From JACMIU01 sp043763605 (GTDB lineage: Bacteria > Armatimonadota > Armatimonadia > Armatimonadales > Armatimonadaceae), in NCBI GenBank assembly GCA_043763605.1, contig JAYULM010000080.1:1-18619 (forward strand): a DNA stretch of 18,619 nt, read 5' to 3'. The number at the start of each line of letters is the position of its first letter. The stretch's first letter is position 1. Below are positions 7,013-13,920 of the stretch, piece after piece. The translations under genes and the position numbers were made by a program. The notes beneath the pieces are model-generated. The model was given only the letters and a program-made list of their open reading frames with translations. It was not told the DNA's origin and did not search any database.

Positions 7013-7282
7013 ATGTCCGTTGCTACACAAACGCATACCACGTTCGCCGAAGCAGACGCGGCTTACGAAAAATTCGTCAAGCCATACATCACATCGGAAG
7101 ACCGAAGTAAATTCGTCGAAATAGACCTGGATTCCGGAGATTTTGAGATCGGAAAAGACGATGACGAAGTTCACGATAAACTCTTCGCACGGCGTCCACA
7201 GGGGCGCTTCATCCTCATGGGAGCCGACGGGGGAGATGCGGGCGCGTTCGGTTTTGAACAGCATCGTGGGGAGGGGCGGTAG
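7013..7282 (+). CDS. Small acidic protein, partner of the aspartic protease
   Basis: An 89-residue soluble protein. Its core reads YEKFVKP, then SEDRSKFVEIDLDSGDFEIG, then DKLFARRPQGRFILM. Family (from memory): small proteins with this Y-E-K / K-P / F-V-x-ID-x-x-SGD-x-E pattern are often encoded directly upstream of retropepsin-like proteases in bacteria, and have no assigned function. The arrangement of a small first gene overlapping a second resembles a toxin-antitoxin layout, but that is inference. The ATG at 7013 was chosen over upstream in-frame codons because of AAGGGAAA and the extended -10 at 6987. Its stop TAG shares one base with the GTG start of the next gene, so the two are translationally coupled. 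Confidence 0.75.
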   Translation: MSVATQTHTTFAEADAAYEKFVKPYITSEDRSKFVEIDLDSGDFEIGKDDDEVHDKLFARRPQGRFILMGADGGDAGAFGFEQHRGEGR

Positions 7283-7653
7283 TGCAACGCGGCGAAGTCG
7301 ATCCCTATCTCCGCCCGCTGATGCGACTCGTATTACGTGGCGAGGAAGGCACCGAGGAGGTGGTCGAAGTGCATCTCGACACCGGTTTTACGCGGAGTCT
7401 TGCCGTACCGCCCCGGGTTATCGCCGCGCTACAGTTTCCGTTTGTACGCGAAGTGCGGATGACGCTCGCTGACGGGCAACGCGAAAAATTCAACGAATAC
7501 CGGGGCCGCGTTCTGTGGGAGGGGATCGAACGCCCGGTGCGTGTACTCGCCAAGGAAGGCTCACCGCTCGTGGGAATGGCGATGTTCCACGGCTACCGTG
7601 TCACGCTCGAAGTTGTGGACGGCGGCACGGTAACCGTGGAACCGCTCTCCTGA
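7282..7653 (+). CDS. Retropepsin-like (clan AA) aspartic protease
   Basis: A 123-residue single-domain protein with the aspartic protease signature HLDTGFTRSL (D33-T34-G35), followed by the beta-strand pattern of retropepsin-like folds. A second conserved strand-glycine block, PLVGMAMFHGYRVTLEV, matches the LLGM-x-x-L region of the clan. Like retroviral proteases it would need to dimerise to form an active site. There is no signal peptide, so it acts in the cytoplasm. The GTG start at 7282 overlaps the stop of the small upstream gene, with GGGGAGGGG as the ribosome binding region. The stop lies only 10 bp from the convergent rsmE stop, with no room for a separate terminator. Substrates are unknown. 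Confidence 0.85.
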   Translation: MQRGEVDPYLRPLMRLVLRGEEGTEEVVEVHLDTGFTRSLAVPPRVIAALQFPFVREVRMTLADGQREKFNEYRGRVLWEGIERPVRVLAKEGSPLVGMAMFHGYRVTLEVVDGGTVTVEPLS

Positions 7654-7663
7654 TCCCACCGCG

Positions 7664-8416
7664 CTACTCACCGCGCGCATAAAGAATCTGCGCCAGCGCG
7701 ACCAGTGCCGCCGTTTCCGTGCGTAACACCCGCGCGCCCAGCATCACCGAAAACGCCCCGGCACCGGAAAACGCAGCCACCTCGCCGTCCGAAAAGCCGC
7801 CTTCCGGTCCGACCAGGATCAGCAACCGGGTCGCATGGGCTACCCGCTCCGATTGTAGCGCGTCTCGCAACGTGAGTGTCGCGCCCTCGTGAAGCGTGAT
7901 CGCCGCGTCCCACTCCCCGATTCGGCGTGTGATGTCGGGGGCGTGTCGCTCCCATTCCACTGTCGGCAACCGTCCGCGCCCCGATTGCTCCGCTGCACCC
8001 TGCACAATCCCCTGCCAGCGTTCGATCCGCTTCTCGATCTTGTCCTTCTGCTCCATGCGCGCGACGCTCCGCTCGGATTGAAACAACACGAACCCCGCCG
8101 CGCCGACCTCGGTGCCGTGCTGGAGGACTTGCTCGATTTTTTCGCCGGTCTTCGGGAGCACCTGTCCCACGGTGATACGTGTCGCCGGTTCGGTCGGGAC
8201 CGTGTATCGCGATTCGATGGTGGCGGCGACCGCTTTCGATTGGATACGCGACAGTCGGCACCGGTAGCCATCGCCGGTGTTGTCGTGGACGACGATCTCC
8301 TCGCCCTCGCGCATCCGCAGGACGGCAACGGCGTGGTGCGCGGCGTCGGACGGGAGCGTGACGATGTCGCTTTGGATCGCGGACGGCGGGACGAAAAAAC
8401 GGGGAGTGGATGACAT
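7664..8416 (-). CDS. rsmE: 16S rRNA (uracil(1498)-N3)-methyltransferase
   Basis: A 250-residue SPOUT-class methyltransferase of normal length. RsmE methylates N3 of U1498 in helix 44 of 16S rRNA, using S-adenosylmethionine. The N-terminal PUA-like part shows the family pattern HHAVAVLRMREGEEI. The C-terminal knotted domain shows KTGEKIEQVLQHGTEVGA, QSERSV, EQSGRG, LVGPEGGFS and LGARVLRTETA, which together are diagnostic. I chose the ATG at 8416; upstream in-frame codons would extend into the promoter. The leader is about 30 nt behind TGG-TATTAT. The gene diverges from nadC across a 379-bp gap that contains an inverted-repeat element. Confidence 0.96.
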   Translation of the reverse strand: MSSTPRFFVPPSAIQSDIVTLPSDAAHHAVAVLRMREGEEIVVHDNTGDGYRCRLSRIQSKAVAATIESRYTVPTEPATRITVGQVLPKTGEKIEQVLQHGTEVGAAGFVLFQSERSVARMEQKDKIEKRIERWQGIVQGAAEQSGRGRLPTVEWERHAPDITRRIGEWDAAITLHEGATLTLRDALQSERVAHATRLLILVGPEGGFSDGEVAAFSGAGAFSVMLGARVLRTETAALVALAQILYARGE

Positions 8417-8452
8417 GGCTTCGGCGGGGAGTCGGCGGCGGGTCGTCCCGTA

Positions 8453-8458
8453 ATAATA
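8453..8458 (-). promoter_or_regulatory. Extended -10 (TGG-TATTAT) of rsmE
   Basis: TATTAT on the minus strand, preceded by TGG, sits 36 nt before the rsmE ATG. The TGG extension also occurs at 3111, 6987 and 15936. Confidence 0.5.
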
Positions 8459-8591
8459 CCATGCGCGGGGTATCAGCGTCCCCGTACGGTTCACCTGGCA
8501 GAGAGGCTACACCTCGATAGAGCAACTATTTCCGCCGGGGCAGTCGCTTCATCGGCAGATTAGTTCTCATACTTAACAAACTGCCCTGAAG

Positions 8592-8785
8592 GTATCCGAG
8601 AGGCAAATTTGTCTGGGGTTTCACCCACCGGTAGAAGCCGTTCGGCTAAGGACGCTCCGCGTCCGGGACAGGTGCAGGACGAATCGTCGTGTGGGTCTGC
8701 CGAACGCTCTATACCCGCCTGGACGCGGGGCGTCCTTAGCCGAACGGCTTCTACCGGTGGGTGAAACCCCCGTCCTCTCGGGTAC
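8592..8785. repeat. Long inverted repeat, REPIN-like family 2
   Basis: Arms 8615-8655 and 8730-8770 are perfect 41-bp reverse complements, and they extend to 50 bp with one mismatch (8615-8664, 8721-8770). An outer near-perfect 12-bp pair lies at 8592-8603 and 8774-8785. Each arm carries GTAG (8631-8634; CTAC at 8751-8754) next to the hairpin AGCC-GTTC-GGCT, then a second hairpin GGACGC-TCC-GCGTCC. The loop has TGCCGAAC at 8698-8705 and TATACCCGC, both matching the loop of family 1. The right outer edge merges into the nadC -10 element, so the element supplies or abuts that promoter. It fills much of the rsmE-nadC gap; I see no gene in 8459-8591. Confidence 0.9.
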
Positions 8786-8788
8786 AAT
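8783..8788 (+). promoter_or_regulatory. -10 element (TACAAT) for leaderless nadC
   Basis: TACAAT ends 7 nt before the nadC ATG at 8796, which would put the transcription start at the start codon. There is no Shine-Dalgarno sequence. The hexamer overlaps the outer end of the inverted repeat; any -35 would fall inside the repeat arm. Confidence 0.6.
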
Positions 8789-8795
8789 TCCGATC

Positions 8796-9644
8796 ATGCA
8801 ACACCTTCTCCCGATCCAATACGAACCGATCTTAGAACGCGCGTTAGCCGAGGACATCGGCTCCGGCGACATTACCGCGAATGTTACGATCTCTGCTGAC
8901 CGGATGGCGCGGGCAATCGTACTCGCAAAGGCGGACGGCGTTCTCGCCGGTCTCGCGGTCGCCTGCCGGACGTTCTCAATGGTCGATCATAACATCGTGT
9001 GGGAGCCGCACGCGAGCGACGGGGAACCGATCACCGACCGGCAACCGCTGGCGACGATCACCGGACCGGCGCGCGGAATGCTTTCCGCCGAGCGCGTCGC
9101 GCTCAACGTGCTCCAGCGCATGTGCGGTACGGCGACGATGACGGCGCGGTTCGTCGCGCTGACGGCAGGCACGAACGCCCGCATCGTAGACACGCGCAAA
9201 ACGACGCCGGGGTTGCGCCTTCTCGAAAAGTACGCCGTGCGGTGCGGCGGGGGATACAATCACCGGTTCGGCTTGTACGACTGCGTCCTGATCAAGGACA
9301 ACCATCTGGCGGCGGGCGGCGGGGTCGCAGCGACGGTGGCGCGCGCGAAGCGGGAAGCCGGGCACACGATGAAGATCGAGGTCGAGTGCAAAACGCTGGA
9401 CGAAGTACGTGAAGCCGTGGACGCCGAAGCCGACATCATCCTTCTGGACAATATGTCGCTCGAACTCCTTGCCGAGTCTGTACGAATCATCGGCGGACGC
9501 GCGACCACGGAGGCATCCGGCGGGGTCAACCTTTCCACAGTCGCGGCGATAGCGAAAACCGGCGTGGACCTGATCTCGGTAGGTGCCCTGACGCATTCCG
9601 CGCCCGCGCTGGATATTTCACTGGACTTCGAAACCGGCGCGTAG
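8796..9644 (+). CDS. nadC: Nicotinate-nucleotide pyrophosphorylase (carboxylating)
   Basis: A 282-residue quinolinate phosphoribosyltransferase of normal length. It converts quinolinate and PRPP into nicotinate mononucleotide, CO2 and pyrophosphate in de novo NAD synthesis. Hallmarks are LAEDIGSGDITAN (17-29), SAERVALNVLQRMCGTAT (97-114), VDTRKTTPGLR (131-141, with the R-K pair that binds phosphate and substrate), KYAVRCGGGYNHRFGL (145-160), IKDNH (166-170), VECKTLDE, LLDNM, and EASGGVNL near the C-terminus. I chose the ATG at 8796 because it directly follows the -10 element; upstream in-frame codons would read through the inverted repeat. The GT8-like gene follows after 10 bp and is probably cotranscribed. 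nadA and nadB are not in the window. Confidence 0.97.
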   Translation: MQHLLPIQYEPILERALAEDIGSGDITANVTISADRMARAIVLAKADGVLAGLAVACRTFSMVDHNIVWEPHASDGEPITDRQPLATITGPARGMLSAERVALNVLQRMCGTATMTARFVALTAGTNARIVDTRKTTPGLRLLEKYAVRCGGGYNHRFGLYDCVLIKDNHLAAGGGVAATVARAKREAGHTMKIEVECKTLDEVREAVDAEADIILLDNMSLELLAESVRIIGGRATTEASGGVNLSTVAAIAKTGVDLISVGALTHSAPALDISLDFETGA

Positions 9645-9654
9645 CACAAATCCG

Positions 9655-10440
9655 ATGGCGAAAAATCTCGTCTATTATACCGTTTTCGGCGACGACCCGT
9701 ATTACGAGAATCTGCGCACGTCGATTGACTCCCTGCGCGACATCGGCAACTTCGACGGCGAAATTCTGGTCTTTTCCGACAAGCCGGTGGACTATTGCGG
9801 CGCGAGTAATATCGTCCTGCCCATGCCCAACTCGGTAGAGTCGATCAAACTGCGTATCACGTGCTACAAGCACTTCGACTTTTCCGCGTACGACCGGGTA
9901 CTGTTTCTCGATCTCGACATCATCGCGTGCCGGGACATCAACTGGCTGTTCGCCCGCGACGAGGACTTTACGTACTTCTCCCAGATCGATCATTATTTCA
10001 CGACCGGAATCATTAACTGCTCCTACATGGACGGGCGGACTCTGGCGAAGCACTGGTGGAAGCGACCGATCAACGCGGGGCAGTACCTGCTGTCCGGGCG
10101 GCGGTTCGACGCCGTGATGGAGCATTGGGAGGAGGTATGCGACCGTTTCGCGCACCGCCGCGTCTTCGAGTTGAACTTTTCCTTCAAGCGCGTCTGGCGA
10201 GACCAGATCGCACTCAACTACTTGATTCGCACCGGGCAATTGCGCGGTGCGCATTTAGACGATGTTGTCCGCTTCCCGATCCGTCCCGTGTCGCTTCGCC
10301 CGTCTCGCTACACGCTGTGGCACTACGCCGCGTTCCCGGTCCAAGCCGCCGGAATCGCGATGCGCCGCCGGTACGAGTGGATTCTCGCGGGGCACGGGAC
10401 GCCGGATGATGTGGCTTTGTGTAAAGAAAATTACCGATAG
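9655..10440 (+). CDS. GT8-like (GT-A fold) glycosyltransferase
   Basis: A 261-residue protein with the layout of glycosyltransferase family 8 and glycogenin-like enzymes, which transfer a sugar from a nucleotide donor with a retained anomeric configuration and a divalent metal. The N-terminal Rossmann-like part is LVYYTVFGDDPYY. The metal-binding DxD motif is FLDLDII (D86 and D88). A later INAGQYLLSGRRFDAVMEHW segment matches the N-x-G acceptor region of the family. There is no signal peptide or membrane helix. It starts 10 bp after the nadC stop without a clear ribosome binding site, so it probably depends on translation of nadC. The acceptor cannot be inferred. The stop codon is followed at once, at 10441, by an inverted-repeat arm. 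Confidence 0.85.
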   Translation: MAKNLVYYTVFGDDPYYENLRTSIDSLRDIGNFDGEILVFSDKPVDYCGASNIVLPMPNSVESIKLRITCYKHFDFSAYDRVLFLDLDIIACRDINWLFARDEDFTYFSQIDHYFTTGIINCSYMDGRTLAKHWWKRPINAGQYLLSGRRFDAVMEHWEEVCDRFAHRRVFELNFSFKRVWRDQIALNYLIRTGQLRGAHLDDVVRFPIRPVSLRPSRYTLWHYAAFPVQAAGIAMRRRYEWILAGHGTPDDVALCKENYR

Positions 10441-10623
10441 CGGGGATGTTGCATCCTCTGGTGGAAGCCTTCGGCTTGGGTTTCCTTCGGCTTGCGTTCC
10501 CTGTGGGAAGGGGACTTGCCGAACAGCATGAGCGGCTTCGTTGCCTGTCTCCTGTTCCCGCAGGGAACGCAAGCCGAAGGAAACCCAAGCCGAAGGCTTC
10601 CACCAGAGGATGCAACATCCCCG
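10441..10623. repeat. Long inverted repeat, REPIN-like family 3
   Basis: Arms 10441-10503 and 10561-10623 are perfect 63-bp reverse complements, extending to 69 bp with one mismatch (10441-10509, 10555-10623), around a 45-base loop. The left arm begins on the base after the glycosyltransferase stop. The right arm ends 6 bases before the next gene's ribosome binding site. Arms carry GTGG followed by the hairpin AAGCC-TTC-GGCTT, and further in TTCCC-TGT-GGGAA. The loop contains TGCCGAAC (10517-10524), as in the other families. The outer 23 bases match the outer end of family 1 copy A (3338-3360, reversed) with three differences. A read-through mRNA would fold into a very strong hairpin here. 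Confidence 0.92.
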
Positions 10624-10640
10624 AAAGTCAGGAGAAAGCA

Positions 10641-11486
10641 ATGACACTACTGAAAGACGAATGGCTCCCCGACGCCGCCATGGAGCGCGTCATCACCCAC
10701 TGGACCGTCGGAAGATACACGGCGAGCGATTTCGAGCGCGAACACTATCATTTTCTGATAGAGGGCGACGGCAAGGTCGTGCGCGGCGAGCGGAGCATCC
10801 TGGATAACGTGAAGACTACCGATGGCGTATACGCGGCGCACACGCTGAACGCCAACCAGGGTTCCATCGGCGTTTGCGCGTGTTGTATGTTTGGCACCGC
10901 CGAGCGACCGTTCAAGCCCGGCAGTTTCCCCTTGAAGGAGGCGCAGTACCTGGTGATGGCGCAGGTCGTTGCCGAACTGTGCCGCGCCTACGACATCCCG
11001 GTGACGCCGCAGACGGTGCTCGGGCACGGCGAGGTGCAGATCAATCTCGGGATAAAACAGCGCGGCAAGTGGGACCCCATGGTACTACCCTGGAACACAG
11101 AACTGTCCCCGACGCAGGTCGGTAACTACTTCCGCTCCCTCGTCACCCGTGCTCTGGAAGGCAAGCCGAACGACGAGGACGACACGGAAAAGGAAAGCGC
11201 ACCCGTATTGGCCAAAGCGCGGGTGAAGGGCAAGACGTTCTCCGACGCCGTTCTGGATGACGGGAGTAGCTACCTGCCGGTGTACTCGCTCGCGAAAGCA
11301 CTCGGATGGAAGCCGCCCAAAATCGCCGGGGAACGGGTCACGCTTTCGGTAAGCGCGTCGTTGAGTCACGTCCTGCCGCTGAAACGGTTAGGCGGGAACA
11401 GTTATGTCTCTGCCCGCGATCTCGCCGAAGTGCTGGGGACGGTGCCGTCCTGGGAGAAAACGACGCGCACGGTGGTTGTGGAGTAG
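10641..11486 (+). CDS. N-acetylmuramoyl-L-alanine amidase (Amidase_2) with C-terminal stalk-like domain
   Basis: A 281-residue protein. Residues 10-170 form an Amidase_2/PGRP domain, which cleaves the bond between N-acetylmuramate and L-alanine in peptidoglycan. Zinc and catalytic residues fit the family: H20 in ITHWTVGRY, HTLNANQGSIGVC around H67, H129-G-E in VLGHGEV, and K143-W-D145. An acidic linker (174-190) leads to a C-terminal region of about 85 residues with YLPVYSLAKALGW and YVSARDLAEVLG, resembling the N-terminal domain of copper amine oxidases (a common wall-binding or dimerising stalk). No signal peptide is visible, so export would need a holin or another route, as in phage endolysins. 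The ATG at 10641 has AGGAGA 5 nt upstream; the open frame before it is only repeat sequence. Confidence 0.85.
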   Translation: MTLLKDEWLPDAAMERVITHWTVGRYTASDFEREHYHFLIEGDGKVVRGERSILDNVKTTDGVYAAHTLNANQGSIGVCACCMFGTAERPFKPGSFPLKEAQYLVMAQVVAELCRAYDIPVTPQTVLGHGEVQINLGIKQRGKWDPMVLPWNTELSPTQVGNYFRSLVTRALEGKPNDEDDTEKESAPVLAKARVKGKTFSDAVLDDGSSYLPVYSLAKALGWKPPKIAGERVTLSVSASLSHVLPLKRLGGNSYVSARDLAEVLGTVPSWEKTTRTVVVE

Positions 11487-11502
11487 AACCCTTGCCCCGC
11501 CG

Positions 11503-11683
11503 CCTCGTTTTACCTCCCTCCCCCTAACCCCCTCCCTCATCGGAATGAGAGAGGGGGAGTCCAAGTTAGTCAAGCGATGCCGTTTTTCGGTCGGCACGGG
11601 CAACGCGGTAACATCTCTCCTCCGGACTCCCCCTCTCTCATTCCGATGAGGGAGGGGGTTAGGGGGAGGGAGGTAAAACGAGG
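11503..11683. repeat. Long inverted repeat with G-rich arms between convergent genes
   Basis: Perfect 60-bp arms (11503-11562 and 11624-11683) surround a 61-base loop. The left arm starts 16 bp after the amidase stop, and the right arm ends 2 bp before the fucosidase stop. Each arm contains its own 13-bp sub-hairpin (CCCCCTC...GAGGGGG, one mismatch, loop CGGA). The plus strand of the right arm has four G-runs spaced by 1-3 bases (11650-11670), which fit a G-quadruplex motif. Likely effects are bidirectional termination or mRNA 3'-end protection. I see no GTAG mark, so this is a separate family. Confidence 0.9.
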
Positions 11684-11685
11684 TT

Positions 11686-12966
11686 TCAGTTCGCTGTGAT
11701 TGCTTGTCCCGCGCCCGTCCACAGGTCAAGTTCGCCTTCCAATTCGATCTTCAGCACCGTTGCCATCGGGTCATGCGCCGCGTCGGGAACGGCTATCCAG
11801 AGAATGCCGGGGACATTCGCCCACTCCGCGCCGCCGACTTTGCGGAACGACAGGTCTCCGCCGCCACCAACCACGGAAACGCGTTTGACTTTGTTGCGAA
11901 TCCCTTTGACCGCGAAGCCGTCTACCACTTTATCGAACACGAAGACGTACAGGGTTTTTCGGTCGGCGGACAGTGTGCTCACCGCGTAGCAGTGACCGGG
12001 AGGGAGACCGGCGTTCGTTTCCCAGATCGCTTCGCGGTGCTTTGTGTTCCATGCGCCGAACGCTTCCAGTCGCTCCACCTGTTCCGAGGGAATTGTGCCA
12101 TCTGCCATCGGACCGATGTCGAGCAGGAGGTTGCCTCCCATGCCGACGACCTCCGCGAACAGGCGGACAATCTCACGTGCCGATTTATAGTTCGTGTCCT
12201 TGCCCTGATAGCCCCACGAATCGTTCATCGTGACGCAAAACTCCCACGGTCCCTGCGGGCGGGCTATCGGTTGCCCCTGCTCCGGCGTCGCGTAGTCGCC
12301 GTGCGAGCCGAGGCGCGAGTTGATCATGACGTTGGGGAGAAGGCGACGGAGCAGGTTCCCGGTTTCGTCGAAATCCCACCACTCATGCGGCGGGGTCCAG
12401 TCGCCGTCGAACCAGAGCAGATCCGGCGAAAAGCGGGTGCAGAGTTCCGTGAGTTGCGCCCGCTGGAACGCGATAAAGCGTTGCCACGCCGGGTTGTCCT
12501 TGCCGCCTTCCCAGTTGGCGAAACTCGCCGTGTTCAACGTCTTGCTCGTGCGTTCCCCGACCGGGACCGGGGCGTAATCCGGGTGAGACCAATCGAGATG
12601 GGAGAAGTACAAGCCGACTTTGATATTCTTCCCGCGCAATGCATCGCAGTAGGACGCGATCAGATCCCGCCGCGCCGGAGTGCGCTTCACGACCGACAGA
12701 TCGTTCTCCGCCGTGTCGTACAGCGTCACGCCGTCGTGATGCTTCGTCGTCAGGACCGCGTACTGTGCGCCGGTCTTTGCGAACAGGTCTGCCCACGCGT
12801 TCGGGTCATAGTTCGTGGCTGTGAAGCCGTCGCATTGCTTCATATAATCCGCGTACGAAATCTGATCGTTGAAAAAACTCCACGATTCCGGGATGCCGTT
12901 CACGGCATAGATGCCCCAGTGAATAAAAATGCCCAGTTTCGCGCCCTCGAACCACGGTTGTATCAT
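11686..12966 (-). CDS. Alpha-L-fucosidase, GH29
   Basis: A 426-residue glycoside hydrolase of family 29, which removes terminal alpha-L-fucose by a retaining mechanism. Family segments are WFEGAKLGIFIHWGIYAV (5-22), GAQYAVLTTKHHDGVTLYDT (66-85), VGLYFSHLDW (117-126), and LLWFDGDW (183-190), where D187 is the expected nucleophile. MGGNLLLDIGPMADG followed by the beta-sandwich region completes the fold. There is no signal peptide, so the enzyme appears cytoplasmic and would act on imported oligosaccharides. The ATG at 12966 is preceded by AGGGGG at a usual distance. The stop lies 2 bp from an inverted-repeat arm. Upstream, another inverted repeat separates it from the esterase gene on the same strand. 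Confidence 0.93.
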   Translation of the reverse strand: MIQPWFEGAKLGIFIHWGIYAVNGIPESWSFFNDQISYADYMKQCDGFTATNYDPNAWADLFAKTGAQYAVLTTKHHDGVTLYDTAENDLSVVKRTPARRDLIASYCDALRGKNIKVGLYFSHLDWSHPDYAPVPVGERTSKTLNTASFANWEGGKDNPAWQRFIAFQRAQLTELCTRFSPDLLWFDGDWTPPHEWWDFDETGNLLRRLLPNVMINSRLGSHGDYATPEQGQPIARPQGPWEFCVTMNDSWGYQGKDTNYKSAREIVRLFAEVVGMGGNLLLDIGPMADGTIPSEQVERLEAFGAWNTKHREAIWETNAGLPPGHCYAVSTLSADRKTLYVFVFDKVVDGFAVKGIRNKVKRVSVVGGGGDLSFRKVGGAEWANVPGILWIAVPDAAHDPMATVLKIELEGELDLWTGAGQAITAN

Positions 12967-12991
12967 CGCTACTTACCCCCTTGTTTTATCA

Positions 12992-13171
12992 GATTTTTTG
13001 AACCGCCAAGACGCCAAGTTCGCCAAGGTTAAGAGAAGAAGAGGTTTTAGAGTTTTTCGATTCGCTCGTTCTTCGGCAGTCTGTACTCAGTCGGTAAGCC
13101 CGCAACTATAAAAACCCTCTTCTCCTTCTCTTAACCTTGGCGAACTTGGCGTCTTGGCGGTTCAAAAAATC
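12992..13171. repeat. Long inverted repeat with CGCCAAG tandem units
   Basis: Perfect 47-bp arms (12992-13038 and 13125-13171) continue inward with a 4-base indel to about 56 bp. Each arm contains three units of a 9-base period built on CGCCAAG, followed by a purine tract (AAGAGAAGAAGAGG). The element occupies nearly the whole 207-bp gap between the esterase stop (2 bp away) and the fucosidase start. Dispersed CCAAG-x-CGCCAAG repeats occur in many phyla (from memory). No GTAG mark is present, so it is unrelated to the REPIN-like families here. Confidence 0.88.
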
Positions 13172-13173
13172 CG

Positions 13174-13902
13174 TCACAGATACCAGCGCACCATTTGTCG
13201 CCATTCGCGGGCGCGGTGTGCCTCGCCTTCCCAAATCGTAAAGATATGCGGGATATTTTTGTCGCGCATTACTTCCGAAAGGCTTCGGTTGTTTTCGAGA
13301 AACGTGTCCTCTTTTCCTATCACGAAAACAATTTCCATTCGGCGAAGTTGGTTGAGCAGGGTTTCGTCGGTGATTCGGGGCAGGAAATGGAGCGGGTTAT
13401 TGAAGTAGATGAGGTCGTCGTAGTGTCCGTCGAAGAGACCGCGAAACGAGCCGAGTGTTTCCGTCAGGTCGTAACGTCCCGATAGCGCGACGACTTTGCC
13501 GAAAACGTCGGGGTGACGGAGCGCGATATTCATCGCGTGGTACGCGCCGAGGCTACATCCATGTGCGATCAGTGTAACGTCCGGGTTGATACTTGCTGAC
13601 AACGGCGCGACTTCGGTGAGGATATAGTTCTCGTAATCGAGATGTCGTTTCATCCGGTCGGCGGGAACCGCCCAGTCCGCATACAGCGATTCGCGGTCCA
13701 GGGAGTCCACGCAGAAGAGTTGCAGGTGCCCCGCGTCGATCTTGTCTTGCAGCGCGGCTACCAAACGCCAGTTTTCGTAATCAAAAAACCTGCCGTCGCG
13801 GGTAGGAAAAACGATCACCCGCGCCCCGGCAGAGCCGAAGACGAGTAACTCCATTTCGCGCCCGACGTGCGGGCTATGCCACTTGTGGTATTCGCGCTTC
13901 AT
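13174..13902 (-). CDS. Esterase-D-like alpha/beta hydrolase
   Basis: A 242-residue protein of the putative esterase family (PF00756-like), serine hydrolases acting on acyl esters. The catalytic triad is visible: nucleophile S117 in HGCSLGAYHAM (G-x-S-x-G), acid D199 in VIGKEDTF, and H229 in WEGEAHRAREW. The N-terminal MKREYHKWHSPHVGREMELL segment and FPTRDGRFFDYENW are typical of a small cytoplasmic subfamily. There is no signal peptide. The open frame reaches 13953, but the codons before 13902 are repeat-derived (TTGGGTG tract); the ATG at 13902 matches where the family begins. No strong ribosome binding site or promoter is visible, because the upstream sequence is the outer arm of an inverted repeat. 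Confidence 0.86.
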   Translation of the reverse strand: MKREYHKWHSPHVGREMELLVFGSAGARVIVFPTRDGRFFDYENWRLVAALQDKIDAGHLQLFCVDSLDRESLYADWAVPADRMKRHLDYENYILTEVAPLSASINPDVTLIAHGCSLGAYHAMNIALRHPDVFGKVVALSGRYDLTETLGSFRGLFDGHYDDLIYFNNPLHFLPRITDETLLNQLRRMEIVFVIGKEDTFLENNRSLSEVMRDKNIPHIFTIWEGEAHRAREWRQMVRWYL

Positions 13903-13920
13903 TCGGTTGGGTGTTAGGTG

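Noticed and set aside
6845..7264. Upstream extension of the DUF1844 frame
   Set aside because: It overlaps the divergent promoter region and the small protein gene; AAGGAG decides for the ATG at 6844.
8560..8787. 75-codon open frame on the minus strand
   Set aside because: It runs through both arms of the family 2 inverted repeat and has no independent support.
10446..10640. Upstream in-frame extension of the amidase gene
   Set aside because: The 65 codons are entirely inverted-repeat sequence, and the ATG at 10641 has a well-placed AGGAGA.
11704..13032. 442-codon open frame on the plus strand
   Set aside because: It is antisense to the GH29 fucosidase, whose catalytic motifs are intact on the minus strand. 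Long shadow frames are common at this GC content, and this one shows no recognisable motif.
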